A DNA stretch of 64,000 nt from Aradus depressus. Its lineage: Eukaryota; Arthropoda; Insecta; Hemiptera; Aradidae. Location: the NCBI GenBank assembly GCA_963662175.1, contig OY759227.1, positions 3,318,501 through 3,382,500 of the forward strand, given 5' to 3'. Both the position numbers and the translations under genes were made by a program. The notes beneath the pieces are model-generated. The model was not told where the DNA came from and made no database searches. It was given only the letters and a program-made list of their open reading frames with translations. This document shows positions 32,996 to 44,834 of this stretch, piece after piece (within the stretch, counting starts at the first letter, position 1; each line of letters opens with the position of its first letter).

Positions 32996-35900
32996 AGGCG
33001 GCAGAATGTGACCCAACTTTTAAACGCCGTCTTTTCGTCAGGGACCTACCCTCCAGCAACATGTTTTTAATTGACTCAGGAGCAGATATTTCGGTAATTC
33101 CACCCACTAAGGCGGAAAGTCTGGCAACACAGCAGAATTTTCTTTATGCAGCCGACCCATTGGCCTATTCGAACTTATGGAAAGAAGTTTCTTAAACTGG
33201 ATTTGGGACTCAGAAGAAACTTCGGATGGGTTTTCACTGTAGCAGATGTCACACATCCTATAATTGGAGCTGACCTTTTAGGACATTATGGTCTTCTCAT
33301 TGATCTTAAAGGAAAACGGCTAATTGATGAAGTCACTTCACTTAGGGTTCATACCAACACCATGAATTCATCTCAACCTTCTGTTTTCACTATTTCACCT
33401 CTTCATAAATACTCAGACCTACTTCGGAAATATCCTAATATTCTCCAGGAACGACCAACATTCAATTCTCAGGTTGTAGATCATGATATTACTCATACCA
33501 TTGACACTACTGGTCCTCCTATATCAGCGAGACCTCGACGACTGCCACCGGATAAATTGATTCAGGCCAAACATGAATTTGAACAGATGTGTGCCATGGG
33601 AATTCGTCGTCCATCTAAGAGCAGCTGGTCCAGTCCTCTGCACATGGTGCCAAAAAAAGACGGTTCTTGGAGGCCTTGTGGTGATTATAGGCGCTTAAAT
33701 TCCATAACCAAGCCGGACAGATATCCTGTGCCTCATTTACACGACTTCAATTCTCAACTTGCTGGTAAGGAAATATTTAGCAAAATTGACCTTGTCAAGG
33801 CATTTCACCACATCCCTGTAGCTGTAGAACATATTCCGAAAACAGCTGTTGTGACACCTTTTGGGCTTTTCGAATTTTTGAAACTTCCTTTCGGACTTCG
33901 GAATGCGGCCCAGTCCTTTCAAAGATATATTCATCGTGTACTTGAAGGCTTACCCTTTGTGTATGCTTATCTTGACGATTTATTAGTGGCATCTGGTAAC
34001 GAAGAGGACCACAAACGCCATTTGGACCTTTTATTTGAGAGGCTCAACAAGAACTCCATCAATATTAATTTCTCAAAATGCATATTTGGAGTGTGTGAGA
34101 TAGAGTTTTTAGGCTACAAGGTTAGTAATGACGGCATAGCTCCTCTTCCTGAACGTGTGAAGGTCATTCAGGAGTACCCCTTGCCTGTTACAATCGAAGG
34201 CCTTAGGCGATTCCTAGGGCTAATCAACTTTTACAGAAGAGCATTGCCAAATACGGCTGCGACTCAACAACCACTTTTTGATCTTTGTGGTGTTGTGAAG
34301 AAACGAGATCAAAGAAAAATTCAATGGACTCCTGACACCGAAACATTATTTAAGAAGCTCAAGCAAGAACTTGCCAATGCGACTCTGCTTGCACATCCCT
34401 CTTTGGACGCAGAACTCATTCTTTCTGTTGATGCTTCTGATTTTGCTGAGGGTGCCTCACTTCACCAAACTACTTGTGGAAAATTACAACCACTAGGTTT
34501 TTTTTCCAAAAAACTCAACAACTCTCAAAAAAATTATAGTACGTATGACCGTGAATTGCTTGCTGCATACACTGCTGTGAGGTATTTTCGCCACACCCTT
34601 GAGGCTCGTCATTTCACTATATACACTGATCATAAACCTTTGAGTTACGCTTTTTTACAAAATCCGGACAAAGCTTCTCCTAGACAACTCCGACATTTAG
34701 ACTATATTGGTCAATTTACAACTGACATCAGATACCTGCCAGGGAAACTTAACATTCCGGCCGATGTTTGTTCTCGCATAAGTTCCATTCATATTCCCAC
34801 AACTGTCTCCCTAGAGGTTGTTGCTGAAGCCCAGGCGAATGATAGTGAATTACAACATCTGATGGGATCTGATCAGTGCTCCTGGAAATTCCGAACTGTT
34901 ACTTTACAAAGTATCTCCTTCCGAAGATCAATCTTTGATTCCTTGCACAACATGAACCATCCCGGGGTCAAAGGTTCAATAGACCTCGTTCAGTCGAGAT
35001 ACATTTGGCCTTCCCTGAAGAAAGATGTCGCTCTGTGGGCACGTACTTGCATCCCATGTCAGCGTGTGAAAGTTTGGAGACACACTACTACCCCCCTTGG
35101 ATCGTACAGTCCTGTCAATTCAAGATTTTCACACATCAGTCTCGACCTGGTTGGACCCCTCCCACCATCTCGGGGATTTCTCTACCTTCTAACCATTATT
35201 GATAGATTCTCTCGTTGGACTGAAGCCATCCCTCTCACTGATATCTCAGCAGAGACTGTATCTACTGCCTTAATGTTCAACTGGATAGCACGTTTTGGCG
35301 TTCCAAACAAAATTACGACGGACAAAGGCAGACAATTTGAATCCCACCTTTTTATGGAACTCACAAAAGGTTTGGGAATTGAACATATTAAAACAACAGC
35401 TTATCATCCTCAATCAAATGGAAAAATTGAAAGATGGCACCGCCAATTAAAAACCTCGTTAAAAGCTCATCTGACAGGTGATTGGGCCCCAAAGTTGCCA
35501 ATAGTACTTCTGGATCTAAGGTCTTATATTGTACCTGAAATTAATGCTTCATCTGCTGAACTTCTATATGGAGAACCCATTAAGCTCCCTGCTGATTTTT
35601 TCCAAGATGTTCAACCTATCTCAGATACCCACAACTTTTTGTCCCGACTTCGTGAACATGCCAGAACACTCCGTCCCGTGCCATCAGCTCATCGTAATTC
35701 AACCAATATCTTCATTCATCTGGAACTGTCCTCATCAACCCATGTATTTGTACGGCATGACGCAGTTCGTAAGCCATTGCAACCCACATACAACGGTCCG
35801 TTCCAGGTATTAACTCGGTCTGAAAAATTTTTCAAGGTTGCCTTACCTAATGGTCCACAGAACATCTCATTAGACCGTCTCAAGCCTGCATTCCTTTTAG

Positions 35901-36238
35901 GAGATTCAACAGGTAACTCTGTTGGAACACCTGCCACCTCGGATCCATCACCCCCTGAGTCTACACATCCCACTACTCAACCTGAAGACACCAAGACTCA
36001 ACCTCAAGACACCATGACGCAACCACATCATACTCGCTCTGGTTGTACCGTCCACTTTCCTAAGCGTTTCCTTACCGTTCTCACTGGGGAGGGAGTATGT
36101 GGACGTCATACTATAATTTGTTTTATAATCTCTTTGTGGTTGAACATATATTTCTTATTTAATTTTCTTATGTGTATTTTTTATTTGCATACTTATATTA
36201 TTTTGTATTTTATTTCATTTATTCAACTTAGTTTATAA
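32978..36238 (+). pseudogene. pol: Pol of the CsRn1-like element (one frame lesion)
   Basis: The protease has [13 protein letters not shown] at about 33,064 and [11 protein letters not shown] at 33,260. Between them, near 33,155, a short indel shifts the frame, the only break I see. The remaining 1,030-codon frame carries the reverse transcriptase ([43 protein letters not shown], active site YLDDLLVAS) and RNase H ([38 protein letters not shown]). The integrase follows, with an HHCC finger (H..NHPGV...CIPC), [21 protein letters not shown] and [12 protein letters not shown]. The C-terminus runs into the 3' LTR. There is no env. Confidence 0.9.
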
Positions 36239-36433
36239 ATCTCTTATGTACATATCGATTAGTTGTTGACTAGTCTCCGCCATGTTGTGTAGACCTCGGC
36301 TTGTAATGTTTTTACCCTTCTGAATTTAGTTAAAATATATAGTGTTATTTCTATAAAATTTATTTGTGACTTAAACCTAGAACTTCTTAGTTAGCTATGG
36401 TGGATATACTCTTAATTTCCAGCCATAGCAACA
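36098..36433 (+). repeat. 3' LTR of the CsRn1-like element
   Basis: Begins TGTGGACGTCATAC after a purine tract (GGGGAGGGAG) and ends CCATAGCAACA. It is shorter at its start than the 5' LTR. Confidence 0.85.
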
Positions 36434-37293
36434 CTCGGCTATAATTAAAAGTGGTACTAAATTACTATAGAAGATAAGACGTACATTTTTATTTGATTAC
36501 TTAGATAGATTGATTTATTTTTTATTAATAAATTTTTTTTTTTTTAAAAAAAGGGTTAGTCACATTTTTTTACAAACATAAATTACCCCAATTATAACAG
36601 GTCTTGATGCTTGAGATTTGATGAGGGTGGTGTCTTCATATTTTTTGTAGTGATGTGATGGAATGAGTCCTCTTAAATACAGAATCGTGCTCCTCTCATA
36701 TTTTTCTCTTAGTTGGTGGTTGCAAAATTATGATCTCTGGATCGTCTGCTCCTGTATGCCTCTATTTCTTGATCCTCATGGTGGTAAGTAACACCAGCTG
36801 GCTCCGGCTAAGTGTCCATCATACAACAGTACTCACGGCACTACACATATTTCTTAAGATCTTATTAGAGATCTCCGCGCACTCACTACTCTGAACCACG
36901 ATCTCCTGAACAAGCCTGATAAACCACTCCTTGCCTCTCGAGGAGACAGACGACTTATCCAGTTTTGGATTGCGCTATGCCCATTGGCCACAATTTTTAC
37001 AGCCTTTAAACTACTAAACATCTGTTTTTTTTAAATATTCATAACAATTACATATTTCCGTATACAATTCTAGTTGCTTACATTTGTTGTTAACACACTA
37101 TTACCTTATTATTTAATTTGATCACATTATTGAAATAAATGAATTGATATATTTTTATACTGTATCGACCCTGGTACATTATCGATATGATAACCTCCAG
37201 TAACCTTCCTTAGGTCTCATACAATGATTGAAACTCTAGTACATTATTTTTCATTTATTAAATATTAATGTAATGAACAATATGGGTCATTAC
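36434..37293 (-). repeat. Solo-LTR-like repeat, copy A
   Basis: On the minus strand it begins TGTAATGACCCATATTG, followed by its near-complement (TTCATTACAT). It shares AAAAAAAGGGTTAGT.ACATTTTTTT, the ACACAT/CCACGA block, CATCTGTTTTT and TATCGATAT with 50,425-51,173. No ORF is present. It occupies the polB interruption together with the Gypsy element. Confidence 0.55.
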
Positions 37294-38540
37294 AATATAG
37301 TTCTGTCGATAAACTCTGGGTCTGAAATTAATTTTTCAATAAACTTGGGAGAACTCTCCAAACGTATTCGTCTGCGATTACGGAGGTTCTCCATAGTCTT
37401 CCCATAAATGGAATTATTGAAAAGTTTGTATAATTCCTTTTCAAAGTCGTTATTACATGCAGTTCTGAGCCTTGTGTTAAGATCTATATAAGGCTTTAAC
37501 TACTTGGACTAAAATTTTACACTAAATTTTAGAGCTCTATGAATCTTAGTTAGCTGAAGTCCGTGAGCTAGAGCCTGTTTCAAGGCTCGATAATGCACAA
37601 CATAATTTGTGCCATTGTTCAATTGTGGAACCAGTTTCTTTTCTTTTCCTACTAAAAGATTGTCGGCTAGGAAGGGGATGTCATTGTGAAGTTGGTGTAA
37701 GTGGGCTGGATAAGATACGCTTACCTCAAATATGTATCCAAATTCGGCATCTTCATCCAAAGATGTGATATCTATGCTCTCGGGGTTTTCAACCCACTCG
37801 AACCCCCCTTGTGGAAGAGGCTGAGACATTGCGTGACCGTACAGGTTATTGCAATCTTGGTATGTAATATATGTCGAAGGCTCAGACGGATTATAATTTT
37901 TCATGTATTTATTATTTGCCTTCACATGTCGATGAGATGCTTGACAAATCCCACATCTTATCCCCTGTTCTATCATTAATATATGTTCGTAGTCTAGCAA
38001 CAAATCCAATTCTACTTGGGTATATCGGAGCATTGCATCCCAAGACAGTCCAGGAAGTGTATAGTAGTGTTCGGGGTCTAGTTTATGTGTTTGTAGGGTA
38101 ATGTCACGAAACCGTTCGAGAATTGCTGAAAGAAGCAGTGTGTCTAATTTCACATACAAGTCTGAGTACTCGCCAAGGGTTTTACAATTAAAGTTATTCC
38201 AGACGGTAATAGCATGACTATAGTCTTCGTCTGTAATGTCGGAATGTTTGAATTAACTATAAAAAGCAGATTGTGGAGGAAGAGAGGTGTCATTCAGTCG
38301 GTCCCAACAAGTCACATAGTCGTAGGGGAAGACCCCCCCTTTACGAAAAAGGAGGGTTACGTCTTCAGGGTTAAAAATGTTTTTCACCTCAGGAACATCA
38401 GGGAGGTTTCGAACCAAAGTATCTAAGGAAGACGCCATAAACCTAAAGGTGTCTACAATGCGAATGAAAAAAGTTTTAGAAATGTATTTACTGAATGAAC
38501 AATAAACTATTAGTTTTTGAATAGGAAATATCGAGTTCAC
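37294..38540 (-). pseudogene. polB: Polinton DNA polymerase B, middle part
   Basis: Minus-strand order: FIRIVDTFRFMASSL (about 38,470), PEDVTLLFRKGGVFPYDY and SLPPQSAFYS; a stop near 38,252; then ITDEDYSHAITVWN, YVKLDTLLLSAILERFRD, LPGLSWDAMLRYT, motif A TYQDCNNLYGHAMSQPLP (about 37,850) and FGYIFEVSVSYP. After a stop and frame change near 37,505 come the motif B region LYKLFNNSIYGKTMENLR (about 37,420) and ...PEFIDRT at 37,300, where the insertion begins. The gene continues at 31,603. The exonuclease N-terminus is missing: upstream sequence switches directly to the PLA2-like gene. Confidence 0.88.
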
Positions 38541-38700
38541 GACATGCTTCGTCTAATGGATTAATACCCGTATCACCTCGAGCTAAGCGATCTTGTAACT
38601 TAGTGCCGGGTCCACAATAATTATATCCTGGAATGTATGCTTCAAATGGTAGCTTGTTGATTAGAGCGTCTACTACATTGCCTCCTAACTTTCGTTTCAT
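38488..38700 (-). pseudogene. PLA2-like Polinton protein, 3' truncated
   Basis: From an ATG at 38,700: MKRKLGGNVVDALINKLPFE, then the calcium-loop motif YCGPGT (GYNYCGPGTKLQDRLARGD) and INPLDEACRELDISYSK. In phospholipase A2-like domains of parvovirus VP1 and Polintons the catalytic motif is HDxxY; here it is LDISY, so the catalytic His is replaced by Leu. The frame then runs into polB-derived sequence, showing a deletion junction near 38,500. The known role of such domains is membrane breach during particle entry; activity here is very unlikely. Confidence 0.75.
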
Positions 38701-38757
38701 ACTGAAAAGAGAGGATCATGTTCTCAATTTATATATACAGCAGTATCACTAGCCGAA

Positions 38758-39205
38758 ATGCATTTGGAGCCTCAACCTTTACAACTGAAAGTTGTTGACC
38801 TTATTCCTCACCAGGAAAAAGTTGAAACCATAGACTTTTACCACCAAACCCTCTAATCATTGTTTGTGGAGCTATAGGATCGGGGAAAACCAATTTGGTC
38901 ATTAGCCTCCTTCTTGATGAAAATGGACTTTGTTTCGAAAATCTCTACATTTACTCTCGATCTTTATCATAGGCGAAATACACTTATTAAAAAAACGTAA
39001 TGGACACGGTTCCCGAAATAGGATATTACGCTTTTGATGATTCCAAAAGTGTGATACAGCTGGAAGATACAAAACATTATTCTGCTTTTATTTTTGATGA
39101 TATTAGCCTCGATAACCATAATATAAAATAAGAAAGTATTTTAGTATGGGACGACACAAGTCTATATTCCCTATTTACATTGGGCAGACATATGCGCATA
39201 TACCA
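38758..39205 (+). pseudogene. Polinton packaging ATPase, N-terminal part
   Basis: Divergent from the PLA2-like gene, 57 bp away. It starts ATG at 38,758 (MHLEPQPLQLKVVDLIPHQE). After a frame change it contains LIIVCGAIGSGKTNLV, a clear Walker A motif (GxxGxGKT), and later AFIFDDISL, the Walker B motif. It then reads in pieces towards GRHKS...GQTYAHIP, where the LTR element is inserted. Several stops and frame changes are present. This is the A32/FtsK-type ATPase that packages DNA into capsids. Confidence 0.82.
39202..39205 (+). repeat. Target-site duplication ACCA, left copy
   Basis: ACCA precedes the LTR start TGATAGG and recurs at 44,581-44,584 after the LTR end. Confidence 0.7.
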
Positions 39206-40799
39206 TGATAGGTAATTACTATATTTTATATCAAATTGAATAATAAGAGATCAAATGAATTTAATTTTTCACCCAAGGGATATGCCATAATGAAAGGTTT
39301 ATTACTTTAGTTTAGTTATATAAATTGAAATATCCCCACAAGCAAGATGCCATAATGAAAGGTAACTGTTAAATGAACTTGATAATTATTGATGAATTTT
39401 ATTGAATAATAAAAAAAAAATGGATTTTAATGGATTCTAAAATTTTCAAAAAAAAAAAATGATCTATCATATGATTGAGTGAAGCTCTTAATAACTAATA
39501 AAAAAAAAAACATATGTCATAAATAACCCTACAACACTTGCAATTACTTTAACAGTACCAATCAAAATGTCTCCCGGCATGATTCTGAAAAAATAAACTA
39601 TTAGCTATTATGTCCCGAAAAATTGGTACTTCCCTCAAGGGTATTAGTCCGTGGGGCCCATGAGTTTTGAAATTTGAATTTCATTGAGAGAGATTGGGGA
39701 AATTAAAAAGAAATTAAAACATGGTTACAAATTCAAAAAATTGAAAAAATATATTTAATATTGGTTGACCGGCCATTTTGAAATAAGTAAAGAATATATT
39801 ATTTTGAGTACTCACATGACGCCATGGAACTAAATTAATAATTTACACTATTTACAAAAAAAAATATTTGACAAAATTTGACATCCTTCAGTCGTTTGCA
39901 ACTTCTCACTGTCACTCTTCACTTTTGATTCACTTATCACAACTTTTCAGTACATATACTTTAAAAGAAAGGACAACTTTGGACACAGGTTTGGCCTTCT
40001 CGAGGCCTGAAAAAAAACTGAATTCACCTTCAAATGGCAGCTTGAGATCGTCTTTTCGTCGGTGTTTTGTTCTTCCGAACTTGATATTTCTTCAACTTTA
40101 AAATTTTTTCGAAGTATTCTTCCTTCTCTTCTTTTCCTTTTGTCTTCTTAATTATCCTTTTAATTTTGTATGAGTTTACTTTTAAATGTTGACTTCTATT
40201 TCTTTAAAAAAAAAATACATATACTTATTTTGTAAATCTTGTTGAAACTGACCACGCCAAGCGGCTAGAATCCGAACTAACTCAAATCTTGGTAACATTT
40301 TCACATTTTATAAATTTTTCCCAAACGGCTCTTTTCTTTATGTTTTCCTTTTTCAATTTCTTCTTAATAAATGTTGGAATTTTTATGCAAAATTCCAAAA
40401 GATTCCTGTTTATATTTCTTCTCTTTTTGAGTTCTTTAAAATTTTTCTTATTTCATTAAAATTTTCGTTTCTCCTTCATTTCATCCACCTTTTACAGTCT
40501 CCTTTTCTTCTTGACTATGTTTCTTACCTTCTCTTAAGATTTGGTTCTTCGTTCTTCAGTGTTTTGAGTTTAATTTGGGTTTCAAAAAAATCATCCCTTC
40601 CTACGCCATTTTAGGTTATTGTATTGTTTGCTTATTTCTTTCAACTGAATTTTGTTCATTTCTGCCTTCCACTCCTTGTGTACGTCTTTATTTTCTTCTT
40701 TGGGCTGTAATTTCTATTTCTTCTTTCAAAGTGGTTCCAAAAAAAAATTATAACGTTGCTTAACGTTTGTCGTCATGGCAACGGGTTGTTTACATTACA
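39206..40799 (+). repeat. Left LTR (1.6 kb)
   Basis: Begins TGATAGGTAATTACTATA and ends GGCAACGGGTTGTTTACATT + ACA. It is rich in AT with pyrimidine tracts in its second half. Confidence 0.75.
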
Positions 40800-43635
40800 A
40801 TTGCCTTCTCCTATTTTTCTGGAACGAAAATTGTGTTTCTTAAATCACATTTTACGTTCATCAGGTCCCTTATTCATCTGTCTGACTTTGGTCCTCCCCC
40901 CAGTTGGTCGTCGTGAACCGGCACTTTCGGGTGTCTCTATGCTCACAAACCATCTCAAAAAAAATTCATTCCGCACCTGTCACCTCACTTTATCATCCAT
41001 GGTCATTCAAATAAAAAAATACACGTAGAACAAAAAAAAACTTCTCACAAACTAACTATAAATTTTTATGAGCTCAGTCCTTTACAATTTGGACGAGCAA
41101 TAGACAAAAATTTGTCTTTAAGTTCTTTATAAAAAAAATATTGAACATATTATTACCTAAATGCAAACTTTACTGTAATTAATATCCTTTGGACATATGT
41201 ACCAGAACAAAACAAAAATTATATTTAATTATTATATTGCCGTTTCACCACTTAATATCTTTTCTTACTTTCCATCTTTCTTTCTATCTTAATCGCAAAA
41301 TTTAAATTTCTATTCTACTCAAATCATAAATAAAAAAATTAATAATTAGGTTGCCTTTCCAAATTCAATCCATCATTCCACATTTTCATTTTCTAAATAT
41401 TTCTTCCTATATCTCTGGTTCAAATAAAATTCAACTTCCTTCGTTAACTTCTCAAATTACAAAGTCCCCCCTTACAAAGTATAAATATTTCTTATCCTTT
41501 TATTTCGACGTTACTTAGGCCTTCTCCCTTTCCCTAACTTCTCATATAGCTCAAAAAAAATATCCCTAATAACTTCTTATATCATCGTAGTCTATAATAC
41601 CTCATATATCGTCACAGAAAATGTGTATCCTCCCTTCCTTGGGTAGGCTATCTCACACAAAAAAATAAATCTCTAATTACTTCTTCCCACTTCTAAATAA
41701 CTTCATCAATATCTAGGTTTTTAGTAACGTCTTATAAGTCTCGAAAAAAATTATCCTTATGAATTTTGATTATTTTATTTATTTATTATACTATATCCCC
41801 TTTCATCTCAAACAAAACATATTTAGACGAAACTATTTATAAAATTCTTAATTCTTCCCGCGAATATTCCTCATCCTTTTTATTCTCTACCCCTAAAAAA
41901 ATCGTCGAACTCAATTTATATTAATCTTGCCAGCATTGCTACCCTTTATTCACTTCCTATGGTCTTACATATATAATAAAAAAATATACGTATATAAGTG
42001 ACTATACTAAAATATATATATATATAATCTTCCACAAATTATAAATTTGGGTATATTGTGGTATTAATAAGGTGGCACCGAACATTATGGAAGAAAAATG
42101 CTCAAAAAAAATTATGTATACATATATGGATAAGAACACAAATGTTAAAAAAATATTATACCCAAAAAAAATTCTACATACTGCTTCTCGCGATCATTCA
42201 CTCTCAACTTCTTTCATACTATCATTCATTCCTCTAATACTACAAACAACATATATATACTATATACAGATAAATCATAAAAAAAATGCAAAATAATAAT
42301 AAAAAAAATCCCCTCCTGTGTATTGTGTAGGTTGAGTAATGTAAAATGATTTCGTTTCTTAATGTTGCGTTGCTCGTATGGTGTAACATAAATGTATTAA
42401 ATAAATCATAAGTCCCCGAAATAATGTATGTTTTGTGTGTGTTAGCTTTGTCTAAATGTTCCTGAGATGGCTAGGTTCGGATCCCATAGGATCAGCTAAA
42501 ATCCTTCTCTGACCCCCAGGTGAACAGTTCCTTCCAAATGCTGACACCCAGCGCCGAAGAGATAAGGCAATCTGCACTCTCTCTCTCCGACACCAAGCGA
42601 TCAGCCCTGTCTGGAACTAATCCTGTGACTCGACTTACAGGAAGTTCGTCAAACTTCAGGGAGGCCCAGGCGAGGTCCCTGTCTACTGTTTTAGGCTCAG
42701 CAGAAGTACAGGCGCCAAGACTGCAAGAGACCAAATGTCTCTGCCTGCTTATTTAAAACTAAAGAAAACTAATTTAACCCATTCATTCTTATTCCTTACA
42801 TTCTCGGTTAAATTAATTACATACTAATAATAAAAAAATTCCCTAATCCTAAATAAAAAAAAATCTAACCCTAATTATATCTTAAACAAATCCATGTCTA
42901 ATCTTATCCTAAACTGGCAGAGTAAACTTCCTATAAAAAGAAAATTCTTAAAAAAACTATACCAGAAAATATCAGATATAAAGCCATAGACGAAAATTAT
43001 TTAAATAAACCTATCAATTCAAAAAGAGAATTTATCCTCAAAAAAAATCAAATATTCCTACTTGAAAACAATCAATAGGTATATTAACTCATAATCCTTC
43101 CAATGGATCCGGTTTAAAAATTCATGAACTAAGTTGTTTATTCCTTTCACTAGTTCGATCTGATTATCGGTCCAGCCTGATCGATTCAACACTACTGAAC
43201 GAGCCCCCTTTTCGAACGCAACATCTGAGTTCACTTAAACAATTACAACTAGTCAATAAACAAACGAAAAAAAAATAATACTTCATAAACCTATTTCAAC
43301 CTCGAATATCAACATTATATACTATCAACCTATTATTATACCACTAAACAATCAAAAGTATGTATAATTCAAATTAAATTGCATTCATAAAAATATATAT
43401 ATTCATTTATTCCTTTCAATTCTAAATTTCATTCATCCGAAGTTTTCTGTCATTTTCTGTCTAAAATTTTTTTGGTTTGTCTGTCAGTCTATAACTCATT
43501 CGAGTTTCAAAAACGGTTATTTCTATAAGTTCGGCTGATACAATATCATTGCAGAGCCTCAGAGAAATTAGCTCCTTTCTTTTTCTTAATGCCTCGCCGA
43601 ATAATATCTTCAAACACCTCCCCCCCCCCCCCCCC
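40800..43635. other. Internal region of the non-autonomous LTR element
   Basis: Mostly AT-rich without coding motifs. An island of normal GC content at 42,440-42,750 contains open frames on both strands (80 codons minus, 78 plus) with no recognised domain. The segment after the LTR (ATTGCCTTCTCC) is not an obvious primer-binding site. Confidence 0.4.
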
Positions 43636-43639
43636 AAAA

Positions 43640-44580
43640 AAAAAAAATATTTGACAAAATTTGACATCCTTCAGTCGTTTGCAACTTCTCACTGTCACTC
43701 TTCACTTTTGATTCACTTATCACAACTTTTCAGTACATATACTTTAAAAGAAAGGACAACTTTGGACACAGGTTTGGCCTTCTCGAGGCCTGAAAAAAAA
43801 CTGAATTCACCTTCAAATGGCAGCTTGAGATCGTCTTTTCGTCGGTGTTTTGTTCTTCCGAACTTGATATTTCTTCAACTTAAAATTTTTTCGAAGTATT
43901 CTTCCTTCTCTTCTTTTCCTTTTGTCTTCTTAATTATCCTTTTAATTTTGTATGAGTTTACTTTTAAATGTTGACTTCTATTTCTTTAAAAAAAAATACA
44001 TATACTTATTTTGTAAATCTTGTTAAAACTGACCACGCCAAGCGGCTAGAATCCGAACTAACTCAAATCTTGGTAACATTTTCACATTTTATAAATTTTT
44101 CCCAAACGGCTCTTTTCTTTATGTTTTCCTTTTTCAATTTCTTCTTAATAAATGTTGGAATTTTTATGCAAAATTCCAAAAGATTCCTGTTTATATTTCT
44201 TCTGTTTTTGAGTTCTTAAAAATTTTTCTTATTTTATTAAAATTTTCGTTTCTCCTTCATTTCATCCACCTTTTACAGTCTCCTTTTCTTCTTGACTATG
44301 TTTTTTACCTTCTCCTAAGATTTGGTTCTTCGTTCTTCAGTGTTTTGAGTTTAATTTGGGTTTCGAAAAAATCATCCCTTCCTACGCCATTTTGGGTTAT
44401 TGTATTGTTTGCTTATTTCTTTCAACTGAATTTTGTTCCTTTCTGCCTTCCACTCCTTGTGTACGTCTTTATTTTCTTCTTTGGGCTGTAATTTCTATTT
44501 CTTCTTTCAAAGTGGTTCCAAAAAAAAATTATAACGTTGCTTAACGTTTGTCGTCATGGCAACGGGTTGTTTACATTACA
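43640..44580 (+). repeat. Right LTR, 5'-truncated
   Basis: Nearly identical to 39,855-40,799, differing by a few substitutions and A-run lengths. It ends at ...TTACA, adjoining the ACCA duplication. Confidence 0.85.
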
Positions 44581-44584
44581 ACCA

Positions 44585-44809
44585 AAGCACTTAATTAGAG
44601 ACAATGCAAATTTTTTAATACTTTTCAGACAACATTTGTTAAATTTAAAACATATTTATCAGGATCACGTTAGTTCGACAGATATGTTTCAAAAGATGTG
44701 TGCACTGTGTTGGGACAATGACCCCTATGGGTTCTTTGTCCTTGATAAAACTCGAGAGGTAGAGAAGGGGAGATACCGACAGGGCTTTGACACCTTTATA
44801 TTGATGTAA
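44585..44809 (+). pseudogene. Polinton packaging ATPase, C-terminal part
   Basis: Continuation of the ATPase after the insertion: KHLIRDNANFLILFRQ, LKHIYQDHV, CALCWDNDPYGFFVLDKTR, stop at 44,809. The conserved CW...DPYGFxVxDKT tail is typical of Polinton ATPases. This part is uninterrupted. Confidence 0.85.
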
Positions 44810-44834
44810 GTGTACCGCAGCAGCTCAGTTTAAA

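Larger units (their letters stand above)
31655..36433 (+). mobile_element. Gypsy/Ty3 retrotransposon, CsRn1-like
   Basis: Direct LTRs flank gag and pol. The primer-binding site complements tRNA-Trp, a trait of the CsRn1 group, and the gag type fits. It sits within the interruption of the Polinton polB gene. The LTRs look identical by eye over their shared 320 bp, suggesting a recent insertion. I found no convincing target duplication. Confidence 0.88.
39206..44580 (+). mobile_element. Non-autonomous long-LTR retrotransposon
   Basis: 5,375 bp inserted in the ATPase gene between ACCA duplications, with TG...CA ends. The left LTR is 39,206-40,799 (1,594 bp). The right LTR retains 43,640-44,580, nearly identical to 39,855-40,799. 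The 2.8-kb internal region has no gag, protease, RT or integrase, so it must depend on another element (LARD-like). It belongs to the same family as 1-1,022 and 10,985-12,441. The right LTR lacks its first 650 bp, at a 16-nt C run joined to an A run, which could be an assembly fault. Confidence 0.75.

Noticed and set aside
31655..36433. Endogenous retrovirus with envelope
   Set aside because: Pol runs directly into the 3' LTR with no env-like frame; the same holds for the element at 53,880-57,984.
42492..42756. Overlapping 80- and 78-codon ORFs in the LTR element interior
   Set aside because: Open on both strands over the same GC island with no domain; neither can be supported as a gene.
44537..44584. 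ATPase start at the ATG at 44,537
   Set aside because: The codons before 44,585 belong to the LTR end; the true 5' part of the gene is at 38,758-39,205.
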